In this document: positions 37,855 through 45,962 of the stretch, piece after piece
Layout: every line of letters starts with the position of its first letter
Numbering within the stretch: the stretch's first letter is position 1
Assembly: GCA_905214625.1 (NCBI GenBank)
Contig: CAJMMQ010000014.1
Span: 6,331 to 70,330, forward strand
DNA from: an uncultured bacterium
GTDB taxonomy: Bacteria; Bacteroidota; Bacteroidia; Bacteroidales; Bacteroidaceae
DNA length: 64,000 nt
Direction of reading: 5' to 3'
Program-made: the position numbers and the translations under genes
The notes under the pieces: model-generated
Seen by the model: the letters and a program-made list of their open reading frames with translations, nothing else
Databases searched by the model: none
Told to the model about the DNA's origin: nothing

Positions 37855-37859
37855 TGGCT

Positions 37860-38420
37860 TTAAACTGTCATTATTTCTTTATTCTTTGCTGCAAGCAAAT
37901 CGTCGATTTTCTTAATAAACTTATCGTGTATTTTCTGCAATTCAGCCTCGGCATCTTTCTCGTTATCTTCAGAAAGTCCGTCCTTAATAGCTTTTTTAAG
38001 CTTATCTTTTACATCAGCACGAACATTACGGACTTCCACCTTAGCCTTTTCTCCAATCTTGTTGCATTGTTTAGCCAGTTCCTTACGACGTTCTTCTGTA
38101 GGCTGAGGAATACCGAGTCTTATTATTTCACCGTTATTTTCTGGTGTTATGCCTACATCAGAATCCATAATGGCCTTCTCAATGTCTTTTATCATCTTTT
38201 TATCCCACGGACGTATCGCAATGGTACGCGCATCGGGAGTAGACACATTAGCAACTTGATTCAAAGGCACCATTGAGCCGTAAGAATTAACCCTTATACC
38301 ATCAAGAATGGCTACATTTGCACGTCCGGCACGTACACGAGACAACTGTTCGTCAAGGAACATGGCTGCCATTTCCATTCTCTCTTCACTTTCTTTTAAT
38401 GTCGTTTTTACGTCTAACAT
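37860..38420 (-). CDS. frr: Ribosome recycling factor
   Basis: Splits post-termination ribosomes together with EF-G. The 186 residues match the usual 185-186. Diagnostic segments are [35 protein letters not shown] (about 26-60), the long helical arms and [23 protein letters not shown] (about 112-134). The coding order on the minus strand is frr then rsgA. Confidence 0.97.
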   Translation of the reverse strand: MLDVKTTLKESEERMEMAAMFLDEQLSRVRAGRANVAILDGIRVNSYGSMVPLNQVANVSTPDARTIAIRPWDKKMIKDIEKAIMDSDVGITPENNGEIIRLGIPQPTEERRKELAKQCNKIGEKAKVEVRNVRADVKDKLKKAIKDGLSEDNEKDAEAELQKIHDKFIKKIDDLLAAKNKEIMTV

Positions 38421-38508
38421 ATATTATTACTTTTTGTTACAAAATTTAAATATTTAATTTATAAATCAAACACATTCAATCAATAAAAAGAACTCATCCA
38501 ACGCTTGC

Positions 38509-39309
38509 TCAGCTATTAATCTTCTTCAACTGGTTTTCTACCATATTTGTAAGGTCAACAAACTGCGCTATGGTAAGCTGTTCTGGTCTTTTCGTCATAA
38601 TCTCCTGTTCAAAGAATCCATCATCAGGCATTCTGTCAAACATTTGCTTCAAAGAAACGCGCAACATTTTTCTGCGTTGATTAAACACCGTTTTAACAAC
38701 ACGCCTAAACAATTGCCAGTCGCAGCCTAAATCTTCAACATCATTTCTCGTTATACGTATTACAGCACTCTTAACCTTCGGAGGCGGATTAAAGACATTC
38801 TCATCTACCGTAAACAAATACTCAACATCATACCATGCCTGAATAAGAACACTCAAAATTCCATATGCCTTTGTGCCTGGTACAGAAGCCATGCGCTGAG
38901 CCACCTCACGCTGAATCATACCGGTGCAACAAGGTATAAGATTCTTGTTATCCAGCATCTTAAAGAAAATCTGAGAAGATATGTCGTAAGGATAATTCCC
39001 TGTCAGTACAAACTTTTGTCCGTCAAAAACGGTATTTAAGTCCATCTTAAGAAAATCCTCCCCGATTATATTCTCTCTGAGTGCCGGATACTTTTCATTC
39101 AGATACGCAACAGATTCTGAATCAATCTCAACAACTTTCACATGTCTGTTTTTCGTCGTCAGATATTGTGTCAGCACCCCCATACCAGGCCCAACTTCCA
39201 ATATCGGAATATCAGGACATGCATCAACAGTGTCTGCTATTGCTTTGGCAATATTAAGATCTGTCAAAAAATGCTGTCCTAAATTTTTCTTTGGCCTGAC
39301 TGTCTTCAT
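38509..39309 (-). CDS. rsmA: 16S rRNA dimethyladenosine transferase (KsgA)
   Basis: Dimethylates two adjacent adenines near the 3' end of 16S rRNA. In 266 residues: KKNLGQHFLTDLNIAKAI (about 7-24), SAM-binding LEVGPGMGVLTQYL (about 37-50), the catalytic motif as TGNYPYDISSQ (about 103-113; NLPY in many relatives, NYPY here) and FNPPPKVKSAVI (about 165). The C-terminal helical domain is complete. An 88-base gap separates it from frr on the same strand. Confidence 0.95.
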   Translation of the reverse strand: MKTVRPKKNLGQHFLTDLNIAKAIADTVDACPDIPILEVGPGMGVLTQYLTTKNRHVKVVEIDSESVAYLNEKYPALRENIIGEDFLKMDLNTVFDGQKFVLTGNYPYDISSQIFFKMLDNKNLIPCCTGMIQREVAQRMASVPGTKAYGILSVLIQAWYDVEYLFTVDENVFNPPPKVKSAVIRITRNDVEDLGCDWQLFRRVVKTVFNQRRKMLRVSLKQMFDRMPDDGFFEQEIMTKRPEQLTIAQFVDLTNMVENQLKKINS

Positions 39310-39327
39310 ATCTCAATTTTGTTTTTG

Positions 39328-39335
39328 CAAAAATA
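39328..39335 (-). promoter_or_regulatory. -7 box of rsmA
   Basis: TATTTTTG on the minus strand fits TAnnTTTG, with a leader of about 15 bases. No clear -33. Confidence 0.45.
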
Positions 39336-39451
39336 AATAAATATTTTGCAATTCTATATAAACACCAAGAAAAAAATAGCATTAATTAAATTTTATGAGG
39401 TGATAATAAGTTACATTGTAAATTATTATCGTCCTTATTTATATAAAATAT

Positions 39452-39459
39452 TATCTTAC
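39452..39459 (+). promoter_or_regulatory. Possible -7 box of the aldolase-symporter operon
   Basis: TATCTTAC resembles TATCTTTG with two mismatches and would give a leader of about 30 bases. The surrounding divergent gap is AT-rich; no operator-like palindrome stands out. Confidence 0.3.
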
Positions 39460-39493
39460 AACAAACGATTAACTAATTTAAAATCAAAAATTA

Positions 39494-40405
39494 ATGAAAA
39501 CATTAAACAAATATCATGGTGTTGTTGTACCTATGGTAACCCCCATGACAAAAGACCTCGACATTGACGTTAATGCAGTGGAGCGCATTATAAAGAACTT
39601 CACTAAATATAATGTTTCGGCATTAATCATGGGAACAACAGGAGAGGGAAATTCTGTTTCTGTTGAACATGGCGTTAAAATGATTAAAGCAGCAGCTGAG
39701 GCAGCAGAAGGCAAAATAGTAATATATGCAGGACTTGCCGGCAATTGTGTCAGCGAACAGATTGATGCTGCAAAAAAATTCATTGAAGCCGGCGCGGATG
39801 TCATTGCGGCAACACTGCCATGTTATTATGCGCTTACTCCGGAACAGATGTATGAGTATTACAATAACCTTGCTGACTCAATTACCGTTCCGCTCATGCT
39901 TTACAACATAACGATAACAACCCACATGAGCATTCCGCTTGACATAATAGAAAAGCTCAGCCATCATCCAAATATAGTGGGCCTTAAAGACTCTGAAAAC
40001 AACATACCCCGCATGGAAGAGGCGTTAAAGATGTTCGGAGGCCGTGAAGACTTTGCATATTTCTGCGGATGTGCGGCTAACTCGGCTAAGGCTCTGTCGT
40101 TAGGGGCTGACGGTATTGTGCCCAGTGTCGGCAACTATCTGCCTAAAATATACAACGACTTATTTGAAGCCGGAATCAGCGGTAATAATGTTTTAGCTGA
40201 AGAGCTTCAGGCAAAGACAATTGAGATAGGAAAGATTAATACTGAAAATCTCACATTAGGCGAGTCTCTTGCAGGGTTAAAGGTTATAATGAAGATGGCA
40301 GGACTTTGCGAGACATATATGTTGCCGCCCCTTACAGAATTGAAAGAAGACACTGTAAGAAACATACAAGACAAAGCGAAAGACATTTTAGTTCAATATA
40401 AATAA
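39494..40405 (+). CDS. DHDPS/N-acetylneuraminate lyase family class I aldolase
   Basis: Schiff-base aldolase or lyase with a TIM barrel, 303 residues. Family residues are visible: GTTGEG (47-52), the catalytic tyrosine in PLMLYN (Tyr137) and the Schiff-base lysine in VGLKDSE (Lys165). It is unlikely to be the lysine-pathway DapA: it leads an operon with a symporter and acid-sugar enzymes, and the Tyr loop reads NITITTHMS. Such enzymes typically make or break a pyruvate-aldehyde bond, so here it probably cleaves an imported 2-keto-3-deoxy sugar acid into pyruvate and an aldehyde. The exact substrate is inferred; other options are a 2-keto-3-deoxyaldonate or a sialic-acid-like sugar. Confidence 0.85.
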   Translation: MKTLNKYHGVVVPMVTPMTKDLDIDVNAVERIIKNFTKYNVSALIMGTTGEGNSVSVEHGVKMIKAAAEAAEGKIVIYAGLAGNCVSEQIDAAKKFIEAGADVIAATLPCYYALTPEQMYEYYNNLADSITVPLMLYNITITTHMSIPLDIIEKLSHHPNIVGLKDSENNIPRMEEALKMFGGREDFAYFCGCAANSAKALSLGADGIVPSVGNYLPKIYNDLFEAGISGNNVLAEELQAKTIEIGKINTENLTLGESLAGLKVIMKMAGLCETYMLPPLTELKEDTVRNIQDKAKDILVQYK

Positions 40406-40430
40406 AAACCACAAATCACCTTAATATACC

Positions 40431-42002
40431 ATGAATTACGAAGGTTTGCACTGGATTGACACCACTATCGTCATAGCATCTGTATTGCTGGCCATTGGTG
40501 TGGGAATATACTTTGCCAAGAAACAAAACTCAACAGAAGCATATTTCGCAGCAAGCGGAAACATACCGGCATGGGCTGTCGGTATGTCCATGTTTGCTAC
40601 AATTATCAGCAGCGTCACGTTCCTTGCCTATCCGGGAAGCGCTTATGCCGGCAACTGGATATTGTTGGTTCAAGGACTTATGGTGCCGTTGGTATTGCTT
40701 GGCATTATCGGCTTTATTGTGCCATTGTACCGCAAGGTTATACGCCTAAGCACTTATGAGTATTTTGAACGGCGTTTCGGTGCTTTTGCACGTTTCTACA
40801 GTTCGATAGCATTCGTTTTGGAGCATTTCTCCAAAATGGGAACCATATTATATTTGCTGGCAATGGCAATGGTTACGTTCTCTGGAGCGTTAAATATCAC
40901 ATGGTTCATAATCTGCATAGGCATCGCCGTTATCATTCTGACCTATTTCGGCGGAATGGAGGCCATAATATGGATGGATGTTATACAGGGGTTCCTTCTT
41001 ATTATAGGAGGCTTAATGGCCATCGCCATTTTGTTCTACCTTACAGATGGAGGTCCGTCTGCCATTTTAAGCATTGCCGCCGAGCACCACAAGATAGACT
41101 TCGGTCCTTATGCGTGGGATTTCACCCAGCTCACTTTTATTGTTATGGTGTTCAATGGCATATTCTATGCCTTGCAGAAATACGGAACAGACCAAAGCAT
41201 TGTGCAGCGCTATCTTACGGCACGCTCGGACAAGAGTGCCAAAAAAGCGTCGTATCTGGGAATCCTGCTCAGTGTACCCACATGGGCACTGTTCATGTTT
41301 GTAGGCACATGCCTGTTCGCTTACTATCAGATAAACCCGGGCGACCTGCCTGCCGGAATTAAAAGCGATGAGGTTTTCCCGCATTTCATAGCCACAGAAA
41401 TGCCCATCGGCATAACTGGACTTATAATTGCCGCCTTGATTGCCGGCGCCATTTCAAGTCTGGACGCTGACGTAAACTGCATATCAGCAGTTATCGTCGA
41501 GGACTATTATGCGCGTTTTCGCCCCAAAGCTACCGACAGACAAAGGCTGTTTGTGGGCCGTATCTCTGTAATCGCCATAGGCATTGGCGCCATTCTTATC
41601 GCCCTATTGTATGTAGCATGGGGCGGCGAAGGTGTGTTAGGCACGCTGTTCGGACTTTACGCCATACTCTCGGCCGGCATTGTAGGCATCTTCCTGCTGG
41701 GGCTCTTCAGCCGCAGGGCCAACTGGCAGGGACTTTACATCGGCATTGCAGCCGCAATATTGTTTACCGCCTATGCTGTGTTGACAACTACAAAGTTTGG
41801 CTCAGGACCGGATGCGAGTGTCATTCTCGACCTGGAAGACTGGAACTTCAAGCACCATACATACATGCTTGGAGTGTATAGCCACCTGATTGTACTCATT
41901 GTAGGCTATATCGCAAGCCTGTTCTTCAAGACACCGCTTGCTGACAAAGAATTAACCATATACGGATATCTTGAAGAGAAAAAAAAGAATACGAATAAAT
42001 AA
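40431..42002 (+). CDS. Sodium:solute symporter (SSS family)
   Basis: Inner-membrane, sodium-coupled uptake carrier of 523 residues with about 13-14 hydrophobic helices spread over the whole length. SSS-family segments include the N-terminal AYFAASGNIPAWAVGMSMFATIISSVTFLAYPGSAY (about 33-68), YRKVIRLSTYEYFERRFG (about 100), YFGGMEAIIWMDVIQG (about 165-180) and ISSLDADVNCISAVIVEDYY (about 340-360). It begins 25 bases after the aldolase gene and ends eight bases before the dehydrogenase gene, so it should import the pathway's substrate. Sugar-acid and sialic-acid transporters are known in this family; the actual ligand is not visible. Confidence 0.9.
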   Translation: MNYEGLHWIDTTIVIASVLLAIGVGIYFAKKQNSTEAYFAASGNIPAWAVGMSMFATIISSVTFLAYPGSAYAGNWILLVQGLMVPLVLLGIIGFIVPLYRKVIRLSTYEYFERRFGAFARFYSSIAFVLEHFSKMGTILYLLAMAMVTFSGALNITWFIICIGIAVIILTYFGGMEAIIWMDVIQGFLLIIGGLMAIAILFYLTDGGPSAILSIAAEHHKIDFGPYAWDFTQLTFIVMVFNGIFYALQKYGTDQSIVQRYLTARSDKSAKKASYLGILLSVPTWALFMFVGTCLFAYYQINPGDLPAGIKSDEVFPHFIATEMPIGITGLIIAALIAGAISSLDADVNCISAVIVEDYYARFRPKATDRQRLFVGRISVIAIGIGAILIALLYVAWGGEGVLGTLFGLYAILSAGIVGIFLLGLFSRRANWQGLYIGIAAAILFTAYAVLTTTKFGSGPDASVILDLEDWNFKHHTYMLGVYSHLIVLIVGYIASLFFKTPLADKELTIYGYLEEKKKNTNK

Positions 42003-42010
42003 TTTAGGAT

Positions 42011-43159
42011 ATGAAAGAAATAACATTGCTTCAACCGCAAAAAATAGTTTTCGGGACAGACTGCATAAACCAGTTTGTTGACGACTATCTTAAACTTAAC
42101 CATAAAAGATTATTCATCATCACCATGCCGGTAATCCGCCCCATGATTTCAGGCATGACCGACAGGCTTTCAGAAGAAGGTGTAAGCATTGAGTTTTATG
42201 AGGACGTACGCAACGAGCCGTCAATAGCCGATTTCAAAAAGCTGTTGGCTGCCGCAAACGAATTCGGGGCAGACAGCATGCTAGGCATCGGCGGAGGAAG
42301 CATCTTGGACGTGACAAAGCTTGCAGCCACATTGACGGGAAGCAGCCAGGAGATAGAAAACCTCTTTGGCACAGGTCTCATAGAAAGAAAGGGCAAATGG
42401 TTTGCGTGCATGCCGACAACTGCCGGAACAGGAAGCGAAGTGTCGCCAAACGCAATACTGCTTGACGAAAGAGACGCGCTGAAAAAGGGCGTGGTGAGCC
42501 CTTATCTCATGGCCGACGCAGCATATATTGACCCGAAACTGACATGGACCGTACCTGCCAGAATAACGGCCGAGACCGGCATGGACGCACTTACCCACTG
42601 TATTGAAGCCTATACAAACAAGTTTGCTCATCCCATGGTAGACATGTACGCCCTTCAAGGCATAAGGCTCATAGCCGGAAACATAGTCAGGGCTGTAAAG
42701 AACGGCAGCGACAAGGAAGCACGCGAGGCCATGGCGCTTGGAAGCATGTACGGCGGACTGTGCCTCGGCCCCGTGAACACTGCGGCCGTACATGCCCTGT
42801 CGTATCCGCTTGGAGGAGAATTCCATATCTCACACGGACTTTCAAACGCCATACTGCTGCCGTCTGTAATGAAGTTTAATTATTGCGCCAACCTTAAAAA
42901 ATACGCCGAGGTTGCCGTGGCATGCGGAGTTGAGCCGGGCAAAGACGACGAGGAAACCGCATTAAGGGGAGTTGACTTCATTACCGGTCTTTCAGTTGAA
43001 TGTGGAATACCTGCCACATTGAGCGAGATAGGCATACCAAAGGAAGCCGTCGGCCGTATGGCCAAAGCCGCCATGAACGTTCAAAGGCTACTGAAAAACA
43101 ATCCGCGCGAGGTTACCGAAGCCGACGCATGCAACATTTACAACAGTCTGTACAAATAA
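42011..43159 (+). CDS. Iron-containing alcohol dehydrogenase
   Basis: NAD(P)-dependent group III dehydrogenase, 382 residues. The dinucleotide-binding loop is GIGGGSILD (92-100), followed by MPTTAGTGSEVSP (about 137-149); metal ligands lie in MDALTHCIEAY (about 193) and HALSYPLGGEFHISHG (about 262-277). All four metal-binding positions appear intact. Within the operon it could reduce the aldehyde released by the aldolase to a hydroxy acid, the substrate of the kinase downstream. The reverse direction (oxidising an alcohol) is equally possible from sequence alone. Spacing is eight bases from the symporter and 14 to the PdxA-like gene. Confidence 0.9.
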   Translation: MKEITLLQPQKIVFGTDCINQFVDDYLKLNHKRLFIITMPVIRPMISGMTDRLSEEGVSIEFYEDVRNEPSIADFKKLLAAANEFGADSMLGIGGGSILDVTKLAATLTGSSQEIENLFGTGLIERKGKWFACMPTTAGTGSEVSPNAILLDERDALKKGVVSPYLMADAAYIDPKLTWTVPARITAETGMDALTHCIEAYTNKFAHPMVDMYALQGIRLIAGNIVRAVKNGSDKEAREAMALGSMYGGLCLGPVNTAAVHALSYPLGGEFHISHGLSNAILLPSVMKFNYCANLKKYAEVAVACGVEPGKDDEETALRGVDFITGLSVECGIPATLSEIGIPKEAVGRMAKAAMNVQRLLKNNPREVTEADACNIYNSLYK

Positions 43160-43173
43160 AAAAAGATAAGAAC

Positions 43174-44229
43174 ATGAACACCGGCAAAAAACCAATATTG
43201 GCAATAACCATGGGCGATCCGGCAGGAATTGGCCCCGAGATAATAATAAAGGCACTGACAGTAAGGGAGACATACGACAAGTGCCGACCCGTTGTTGTGG
43301 GAGACGCTGCCGTTATGGAACTTGCGGCAAGGCAAGGCGGCGCCTCTGTAAAGATAAACACCATAAAGAATGTAGGCGACGCCGTTTTTGAATATGGCGT
43401 AATAGACGTTTACGACCTGTGCTGCATCGACATGGGCACGTTTGAGCAGGGCAAGGTGGCGGCACAATGCGGCAATGCTGCCTTCATGGCCGTAAAAGAA
43501 GCCATAGGACTGGCTATGCGAAACGAGGTTGACGGCACCGTGACGGCCCCCCTCAACAAAGAGGCCCTGAACCTTGCCGGCCACCACTTTGACGGCCACA
43601 CCGAAATATACGCCCACTACACCAACACCAAGAAATATGCCATGCTCCTTGCCGACGAATTCATGCGCGTGATACACGTGTCGACCCACGTTCCGCTGAG
43701 AGAAGCATGCAACCTGGTTAAGAAGCAGCGCATAATGGACGTTACCGAGCTCATAAGCAACGCCTGCAGGCAGTTTGGCATCGACAGCCCGCGCATAGGC
43801 ATAGCCGGGCTCAATCCGCACGCAAGCGACAACGGCCTCTTCGGCGACGAGGAAAAGAACGAGATAGCCCCTGCCGTTGATGAGCTGCGCCTGAAGGGCT
43901 ACAACGTAGAAGGGCCCGTTCCGCCCGACACGCTGTTCGCCAAGGCAAAATGCGGAAAATACGACGGATGCGTGGCCATGTATCACGACCAGGGCCACAT
44001 ACCGTTCAAAGTAGTGGGATTCAACTGGAACAGGGAAACAGGAAAGATGGAGACGGCCAAAGGCGTGAACATAACGCTCGGACTGCCGATAATAAGGGTA
44101 TCGGTAGACCACGGAACGGCCTTCGACGTTGCGGGCATGAACGTTGCCAGCCCCGACGCCATGCTGCTGTCGATAGACTATGCGGCGCGCATGGCGGCAG
44201 GCCGCATAAAGGATAATGAAAAACAATAA
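43174..44229 (+). CDS. PdxA-family 4-phospho-hydroxyacid dehydrogenase (PdxA2-like)
   Basis: NAD-dependent metal-requiring dehydrogenase that oxidises and decarboxylates a 4-phosphorylated hydroxy acid. The 351 residues from ATG 43174 (MNTGKKPILAITMGDPAGIGPEI) match PdxA length. The conserved metal histidines are in GHHFDGHTEIYAH, LNPHASDNGLFGDEE and MYHDQGHIPFKV, and the C-terminus has VDHGTAFDVAGMN. An upstream extension overlaps the dehydrogenase gene and was rejected. No pyridoxine gene is nearby; the DUF1537 kinase gene directly follows, the arrangement reported for D-threonate catabolism (kinase DtnK with PdxA2, giving dihydroxyacetone phosphate). So the catabolic PdxA2 role is more likely than vitamin B6 synthesis. 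Confidence 0.88.
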   Translation: MNTGKKPILAITMGDPAGIGPEIIIKALTVRETYDKCRPVVVGDAAVMELAARQGGASVKINTIKNVGDAVFEYGVIDVYDLCCIDMGTFEQGKVAAQCGNAAFMAVKEAIGLAMRNEVDGTVTAPLNKEALNLAGHHFDGHTEIYAHYTNTKKYAMLLADEFMRVIHVSTHVPLREACNLVKKQRIMDVTELISNACRQFGIDSPRIGIAGLNPHASDNGLFGDEEKNEIAPAVDELRLKGYNVEGPVPPDTLFAKAKCGKYDGCVAMYHDQGHIPFKVVGFNWNRETGKMETAKGVNITLGLPIIRVSVDHGTAFDVAGMNVASPDAMLLSIDYAARMAAGRIKDNEKQ

Positions 44230-44237
44230 CAGCCTAA

Positions 44238-44246
44238 GGGGGGGGG
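44238..44246 (+). repeat. Nine-G tract just upstream of the kinase start
   Basis: A run of nine G sits 13 bases before the ATG at 44260, inside the translation-initiation region. Such tracts can slip during replication. Whether the length varies cannot be judged from one sequence. Confidence 0.6.
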
Positions 44247-44259
44247 AAGACAAAGAAAC

Positions 44260-45399
44260 ATGATTGCTGTAATTGCAGACGACATTACAGGCGCGGCCGA
44301 AATAGGCGGAATAGCCCTGAGATACGGCAAAAAAACCGTAATGGCCACACAACTTGACGGCAGACTGCCGCAGGCCGACGTGCTCGTGGTGGCCACAGAC
44401 ACGCGCTCTGACACCGAGGCCGGCGCGGCAGGCACGGTGAGGCAGATTGCGCACAGGCTGAAAGGCAGCGGCGCAGCCATATTCAAGAAAACCGACTCTG
44501 TGATGCGAGGGCACGTAGTGGCCGAAATAAGGGCCATTATGGCAGAGACGGGGCACACCGGCGCCCTGCTGCTGCCGCAAAACCCCTCTAAGGGCAGGAC
44601 AATAAAAGACGGGGTGTACTATGTGGGCGGCGTAAGGCTCAGCGACACGGCCTTTGGCCGCGACCCCGAATATCCCGCCCTTACATCCTCGGCGGCAGGC
44701 CTGCTCGGCGGCGCGGCCGCCCCGCTCGCCGTGGGCGGCGCCCCCGCTCCCGGATGCGCCATACACATAGCCGACGCCGGCAGCGCAGACGACATACGCG
44801 CACAGCTGGCCAAGGCCGGCAGGGCCACGCTGCTGGCCGGCGGCGCCGACCTGTTTGAGAGCGTAGTGGCCGCAGGCTCGCCCCCGCGCCCGTGCGTTCC
44901 CGCAGCCCTGCCTCCGGCGGGGCGCGTGCTCGTTATATGCGGCAGCACACAGGGCACGTCGCCCGCAGGCGAGCCCTACATAAGGAGCCTCGGCGGATGC
45001 GAGGCGGCCATGCCCGCCGAGGTGTTCCACGGAGGCAACCCCGCGCCGTGGGCCGAGGCCCTGGCCCGGCTCTACAAAAGCCACAGGGCCCTGATAGTGG
45101 GCATAGGCAGAAAAGAGAACATGGGCCCCGCCTACGCCTCGCGCCTGCGCCTGACCATGGCAGACGTGGCCGCCACGCTCGTAGGCAGAGGCTCGCCCGA
45201 CATAATGGCCATTGAGGGCGGGGCCACGGCATACGCCATAATGCAGCGGCTGGGGTGGCACAGCCTTACCCTTAGGGCCGAATATTCGCCGGGGGTCGTG
45301 GGCATGGTGCACAACGCCACCGAGATTATACTAAAACCCGGCAGCTACCCATGGGGCAGCATATTCAGCGCCCATGACACGCAAAAACTGCAAAAATAA
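44260..45399 (+). CDS. Four-carbon acid-sugar kinase (DUF1537 family, DtnK-like)
   Basis: Predicted to phosphorylate a four-carbon sugar acid such as D-threonate or D-erythronate. The 379 residues (a little short for the family) show the N-terminal IADDITGAAEIGG (about 4-16), KKTDSVMRGHVVAEI (about 75-89), and the C-terminal nucleotide-binding part with CGSTQGTS (about 227), GRKENMG, EGGATAYAIMQRLG and the closing LKPGSYPWGS. The middle is unusually Ala/Gly/Pro-rich (about 145-170) and codons are much GC-richer than in the first genes of the operon. Pairing with the PdxA-like gene is the known catabolic context. It is the last gene of the operon. Confidence 0.85.
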   Translation: MIAVIADDITGAAEIGGIALRYGKKTVMATQLDGRLPQADVLVVATDTRSDTEAGAAGTVRQIAHRLKGSGAAIFKKTDSVMRGHVVAEIRAIMAETGHTGALLLPQNPSKGRTIKDGVYYVGGVRLSDTAFGRDPEYPALTSSAAGLLGGAAAPLAVGGAPAPGCAIHIADAGSADDIRAQLAKAGRATLLAGGADLFESVVAAGSPPRPCVPAALPPAGRVLVICGSTQGTSPAGEPYIRSLGGCEAAMPAEVFHGGNPAPWAEALARLYKSHRALIVGIGRKENMGPAYASRLRLTMADVAATLVGRGSPDIMAIEGGATAYAIMQRLGWHSLTLRAEYSPGVVGMVHNATEIILKPGSYPWGSIFSAHDTQKLQK

Positions 45400-45527
45400 C
45401 GCAGCGCAGGCTGGCACCACGCGCAGGCCGACAGGCCGGGCTTGCGCCTTGCGTGCAGCACAGTTGAGCTTAGGGCATAGAATACAATAACCAAATGCCG
45501 ACGCAAAACAAGCCTATTATTTATAAA

Positions 45528-45593
45528 TAAAAAACGGGCTAGTTTTACATAAAAAGTGGCCGAGTTACGCCCCGTAACTCGGCCACTAACATT
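45528..45593. repeat. 22-bp palindromic-unit array, class 2 (copy 2), with embedded hairpin
   Basis: Units start at 45528, 45550 and 45572; the first resembles the 34.4-kb class 2 units (A-tract, CGGGCTAG core, TTTT). The second and third have become one exact hairpin: GTGGCCGAGTTAC (45556-45568), loop GCCCC, GTAACTCGGCCAC (45574-45586). On the minus strand the hairpin is followed by TTTTT, so it could also act as a backup terminator for the RND genes. The gap 45400-45527 shows nothing else. Confidence 0.65.
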
Positions 45594-45712
45594 TTAAAAG
45601 AAAAACGACACAACTATATTAACAATAACCACACCAACACGCGACAAGGAATTGATATAAAAACATAAACGCAAAGAAATATTACGATTTTACAGAATAT
45701 CAACTTTCGTAA

Positions 45713-45862
45713 CAACAGGCAGCCGTGACAAGCCTACTAATAACGGCGTATGAAAAAGCACGGGCAAAAAACTACGAAAAGGTGCGCACAGACTACGAGA
45801 TGGCAACCAACAGCCTTGACGACACACGACTTGTTGTAAGTTGTTGCCGCAGAGAGAGATAA
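45713..45862 (+). pseudogene. Remnant of an RND membrane fusion protein
   Basis: An open stretch of about 49 codons, beginning right after a stop codon, encodes AYEKARAKNYEKVRTDYEM followed by ATNSLDDTRLVV. This resembles the coiled-coil-to-lipoyl junction of RND adaptor proteins, where a helix ends in a DTRLVAP-like strand. No start, no lipoyl domain and no further match are present, so it looks like a decayed fragment. It faces the intact pump genes from the opposite strand, suggesting a former second pump or a rearrangement. The call rests on pattern resemblance only. Confidence 0.4.
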
Positions 45863-45905
45863 AAAAGAGGCTGTGCCGATATACAAATGCAAAGGGCGCA
45901 CAGCC
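45861..45905 (-). terminator. Terminator of the RND operon
   Basis: GGCTGTGC (minus, from 45905) pairs with GCACAGCC (ending 45869) around a 21-base loop; the complement of A6 at 45861-45866 gives the T-run. It lies about 60 bases past the transporter stop. Confidence 0.8.
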
Positions 45906-45962
45906 CCGGACCGGCCGCCCGGATGGCGTGGATTGCAGCCGCCATACAGAGGGGCGGCCCTG

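Noticed and set aside
39494-40405. Housekeeping dapA (lysine biosynthesis)
   Set aside because: The fold and Schiff-base lysine fit, but the operon partners are a symporter and acid-sugar catabolic enzymes.
43174-44229. Pyridoxine-biosynthetic pdxA
   Set aside because: Motifs cannot separate PdxA from PdxA2, but the adjacent DUF1537 kinase and lack of pdxJ favour the catabolic paralogue.
43138-45312. Very long open frame (over 700 codons) on the minus strand
   Set aside because: It is antisense to the PdxA-like and DUF1537 genes, which have clear family motifs; the frame is open because of high GC content. Its translation is His/Arg/Cys-rich with no domain-like pattern.
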